Shown: piece after piece, positions 62,800 to 64,000 of the stretch
How positions within the stretch are numbered: position 1 is the first letter of the stretch
How the letters are laid out: the number at the start of each line of letters is the position of its first letter
Assembly: GCF_003665095.1 (NCBI RefSeq)
Contig: NZ_RCHV01000002.1
Coordinates: 4,574,501-4,638,500, forward strand
DNA: 64,000 nt
Direction: 5' to 3'
Source of the DNA: Streptomyces sp. Z26
GTDB taxonomy: Bacteria > Actinomycetota > Actinomycetes > Streptomycetales > Streptomycetaceae
The notes under the pieces: generated by a model
What the model saw: only the letters and a program-made list of their open reading frames with translations
Databases searched by the model: none
What the model was told of the DNA's origin: nothing
Program-made: the position numbers and the translations under genes

Positions 62800-64000
62800 T
62801 CAGGCGGTGGAGGCGGCGGGCGCGGGCGCCCGTCCGGCGCGGTCCGCGCGCGGCTCCCCGGCGTCTCCGGCGCCGTGCCGCAGCGCGTCCCGGCGCGCCC
62901 ACACGATCGCCGCGCCGGTCACGGCGGCCACCGCGGCGACCACGAACGGCACGTGCGTGTCCGTCCACTCCGCGAGCTTCGGCGCCAGGTAGGGGGCCGC
63001 CGCGGCGGCGAACCACCGTACGAAGTTGTAGCCCGCGCTGGCCACCGGCCGCGGGCTGTCCGAGACGCCGAGCGCCAGCTCCGTGAACACCGTGTTGTTG
63101 ACCCCGATGAACGCCCCCGACAGCACCGTCCCCGCGACGGCCGCCGCGTGCCCGCCGTACCCGAGCACCAGCAGGTCGGCCGCGAGCAGCAGCAGCGAGC
63201 CGCCGAGCACCCGCAGCGAGCCGAAACGGCGCTGGAGCCGGGGCGCGACGAGCACGGAGAAGACGGCGAGCAGCAGGCCCCAGCCGAAGAAGACGGCGCC
63301 GGAGCGGTACGGCGACATGTGCAGCACGAACGGCGTGAAGGCGAGCACCGTGAAGAAGGCGTAGTTGTAGCAGAACGCCGCCGCCGCGGTCGACGCCAGC
63401 CCGCCGTGCCCCAGCGCCCGCAGCGGGTCGAGCAGCCCCGTCTTCCGCGCGGGCGGCGGCTGTTCGCGCAGGAACGCGGCGATGGCGGCGAAGCCGACGG
63501 CCATCAGGACGGCGGTGCCGAAGAACGGGTAGCGCCAGTTCAGGTCGCCCAGTACGGCGCCGACCAGCGGGCCGCAGGCCATGCCGAGGCCGAGGGCCGA
63601 CTCGTACAGCAGGATCGCCGCCGCGCTCCCGCCGGACGCGGCGCCGACGATGACGGCCAGGGACGTGGAGACGAACAGCGCGTTCCCCAGGCCCCAGCCC
63701 GTACGGAAGCCGACCAGCTCGTCCACCGACCCGGCCGTCCCGGACAGCGCGGCGAAGACGACGACGAGCGCGAGGCCCGCGAGGAGCGTCCGGCGCCCGC
63801 CGATCCGGCTGGACACGAAGCCGGTGAACAGCATGGCCACGGCCGTGACCAGGAAGTACGAGGTGAACAGCAGCGACACCTCGCTCGGTGACGCCGCCAG
63901 GCCCGCCGCGATGGACGGCAGGATCGGGTCGACGAGGCCGATGCCCATGAACGCGACGACCGCCGCCCCCGCCGTCGCCCAGACCGCCTTCGGCTGGCGC
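62800..64000 (-). CDS. MFS transporter, N-terminus beyond the window
   Basis: Major facilitator superfamily permease, probably a drug or metabolite exporter. About 400 residues are visible: the frame runs past the ATG at 63948 to the right edge (RQPKAVWATAGAAVVAFMGI), so that ATG is internal to the first membrane helix and the true start lies outside. Around 12 helices are present, with motif A-like GFVSSRIGGRRTLLAGL after helix 2 and the helix-5-type segment ALGLGMACGPLVGAVLGDLN, which points to the efflux (DHA) type. The last 35 residues are a disordered Ala/Arg-rich tail. Confidence 0.88.
   Translation of the reverse strand, partial: RQPKAVWATAGAAVVAFMGIGLVDPILPSIAAGLAASPSEVSLLFTSYFLVTAVAMLFTGFVSSRIGGRRTLLAGLALVVVFAALSGTAGSVDELVGFRTGWGLGNALFVSTSLAVIVGAASGGSAAAILLYESALGLGMACGPLVGAVLGDLNWRYPFFGTAVLMAVGFAAIAAFLREQPPPARKTGLLDPLRALGHGGLASTAAAAFCYNYAFFTVLAFTPFVLHMSPYRSGAVFFGWGLLLAVFSVLVAPRLQRRFGSLRVLGGSLLLLAADLLVLGYGGHAAAVAGTVLSGAFIGVNNTVFTELALGVSDSPRPVASAGYNFVRWFAAAAAPYLAPKLAEWTDTHVPFVVAAVAAVTGAAIVWARRDALRHGAGDAGEPRADRAGRAPAPAASTA

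Overview
This is a chromosomal core segment from a very GC-rich actinomycete, almost certainly a Streptomyces or close relative. The evidence is the extreme G/C bias at third codon positions, many GTG and TTG starts, mycothiol synthesis (mshB), a bldK-type oligopeptide importer, paired SpoIIE/RsbW-like phosphatases, DUF4245, DUF3117 and DUF6113 proteins, and several apparently leaderless promoters (TANNNT followed 6-7 nt later by the start codon). I see no prophage, insertion sequence, CRISPR array, rRNA or tRNA.

Layout. 1-4331: end of xseA, xseB, a DUF4245 membrane protein, glpX (class II fructose-1,6-bisphosphatase), a GntR/UTRA regulator and a small SPOR-like protein. 4420-8986: two tandem sensor phosphatases (PAS/GAF-SpoIIE-HATPase). 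9054-15100 looks accessory: a Tat-exported serine hydrolase, an ArsR-type regulator, an HTH-membrane-pseudoglycosidase fusion and a formylglycine-generating enzyme. 15252-19334 (minus): a succinate dehydrogenase operon (coiled-coil protein, membrane anchor, sdhA, sdhB). 19746-23995: a lipoprotein solute-binding protein and typA. 25854-32156: a five-gene oligopeptide ABC transporter in bldKA-E order, followed by a strong terminator. 32245-38646: an S9 peptidase, a small membrane protein, mshB, a DUF6113 protein and a frameshifted peptidoglycan-binding-domain membrane protein.

38737-61720 contains a block whose gene content and order closely match the Mycobacterium tuberculosis Rv1202-Rv1239c region as I remember it: dapC, dapE, LOG-family protein, folP2, DivIVA-like protein, tag, DUF3117, O-methyltransferase, SigE-type ECF sigma factor, RseA-type anti-sigma factor, htrA, tatB, mrp, DUF1003, MgtE_N/CBS protein and corA. 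It joins lysine/peptidoglycan precursor synthesis, an envelope-stress sigma/anti-sigma/protease circuit, Tat export and magnesium handling. The window ends with a SUFU-domain protein and an MFS transporter cut by the right edge.

Most notable points: the HTH protein with an extracytoplasmic glycosidase-like domain that appears to lack both catalytic glutamates; a consensus ECF (SigE-type) promoter directly upstream of the sigma gene; a one-base frameshift in a C-run in the 36350-38646 gene; a perfect hairpin between the binding-protein and permease genes of the bldK cluster; and a divergent pair of overlapping leaderless promoters at 44133/44174.
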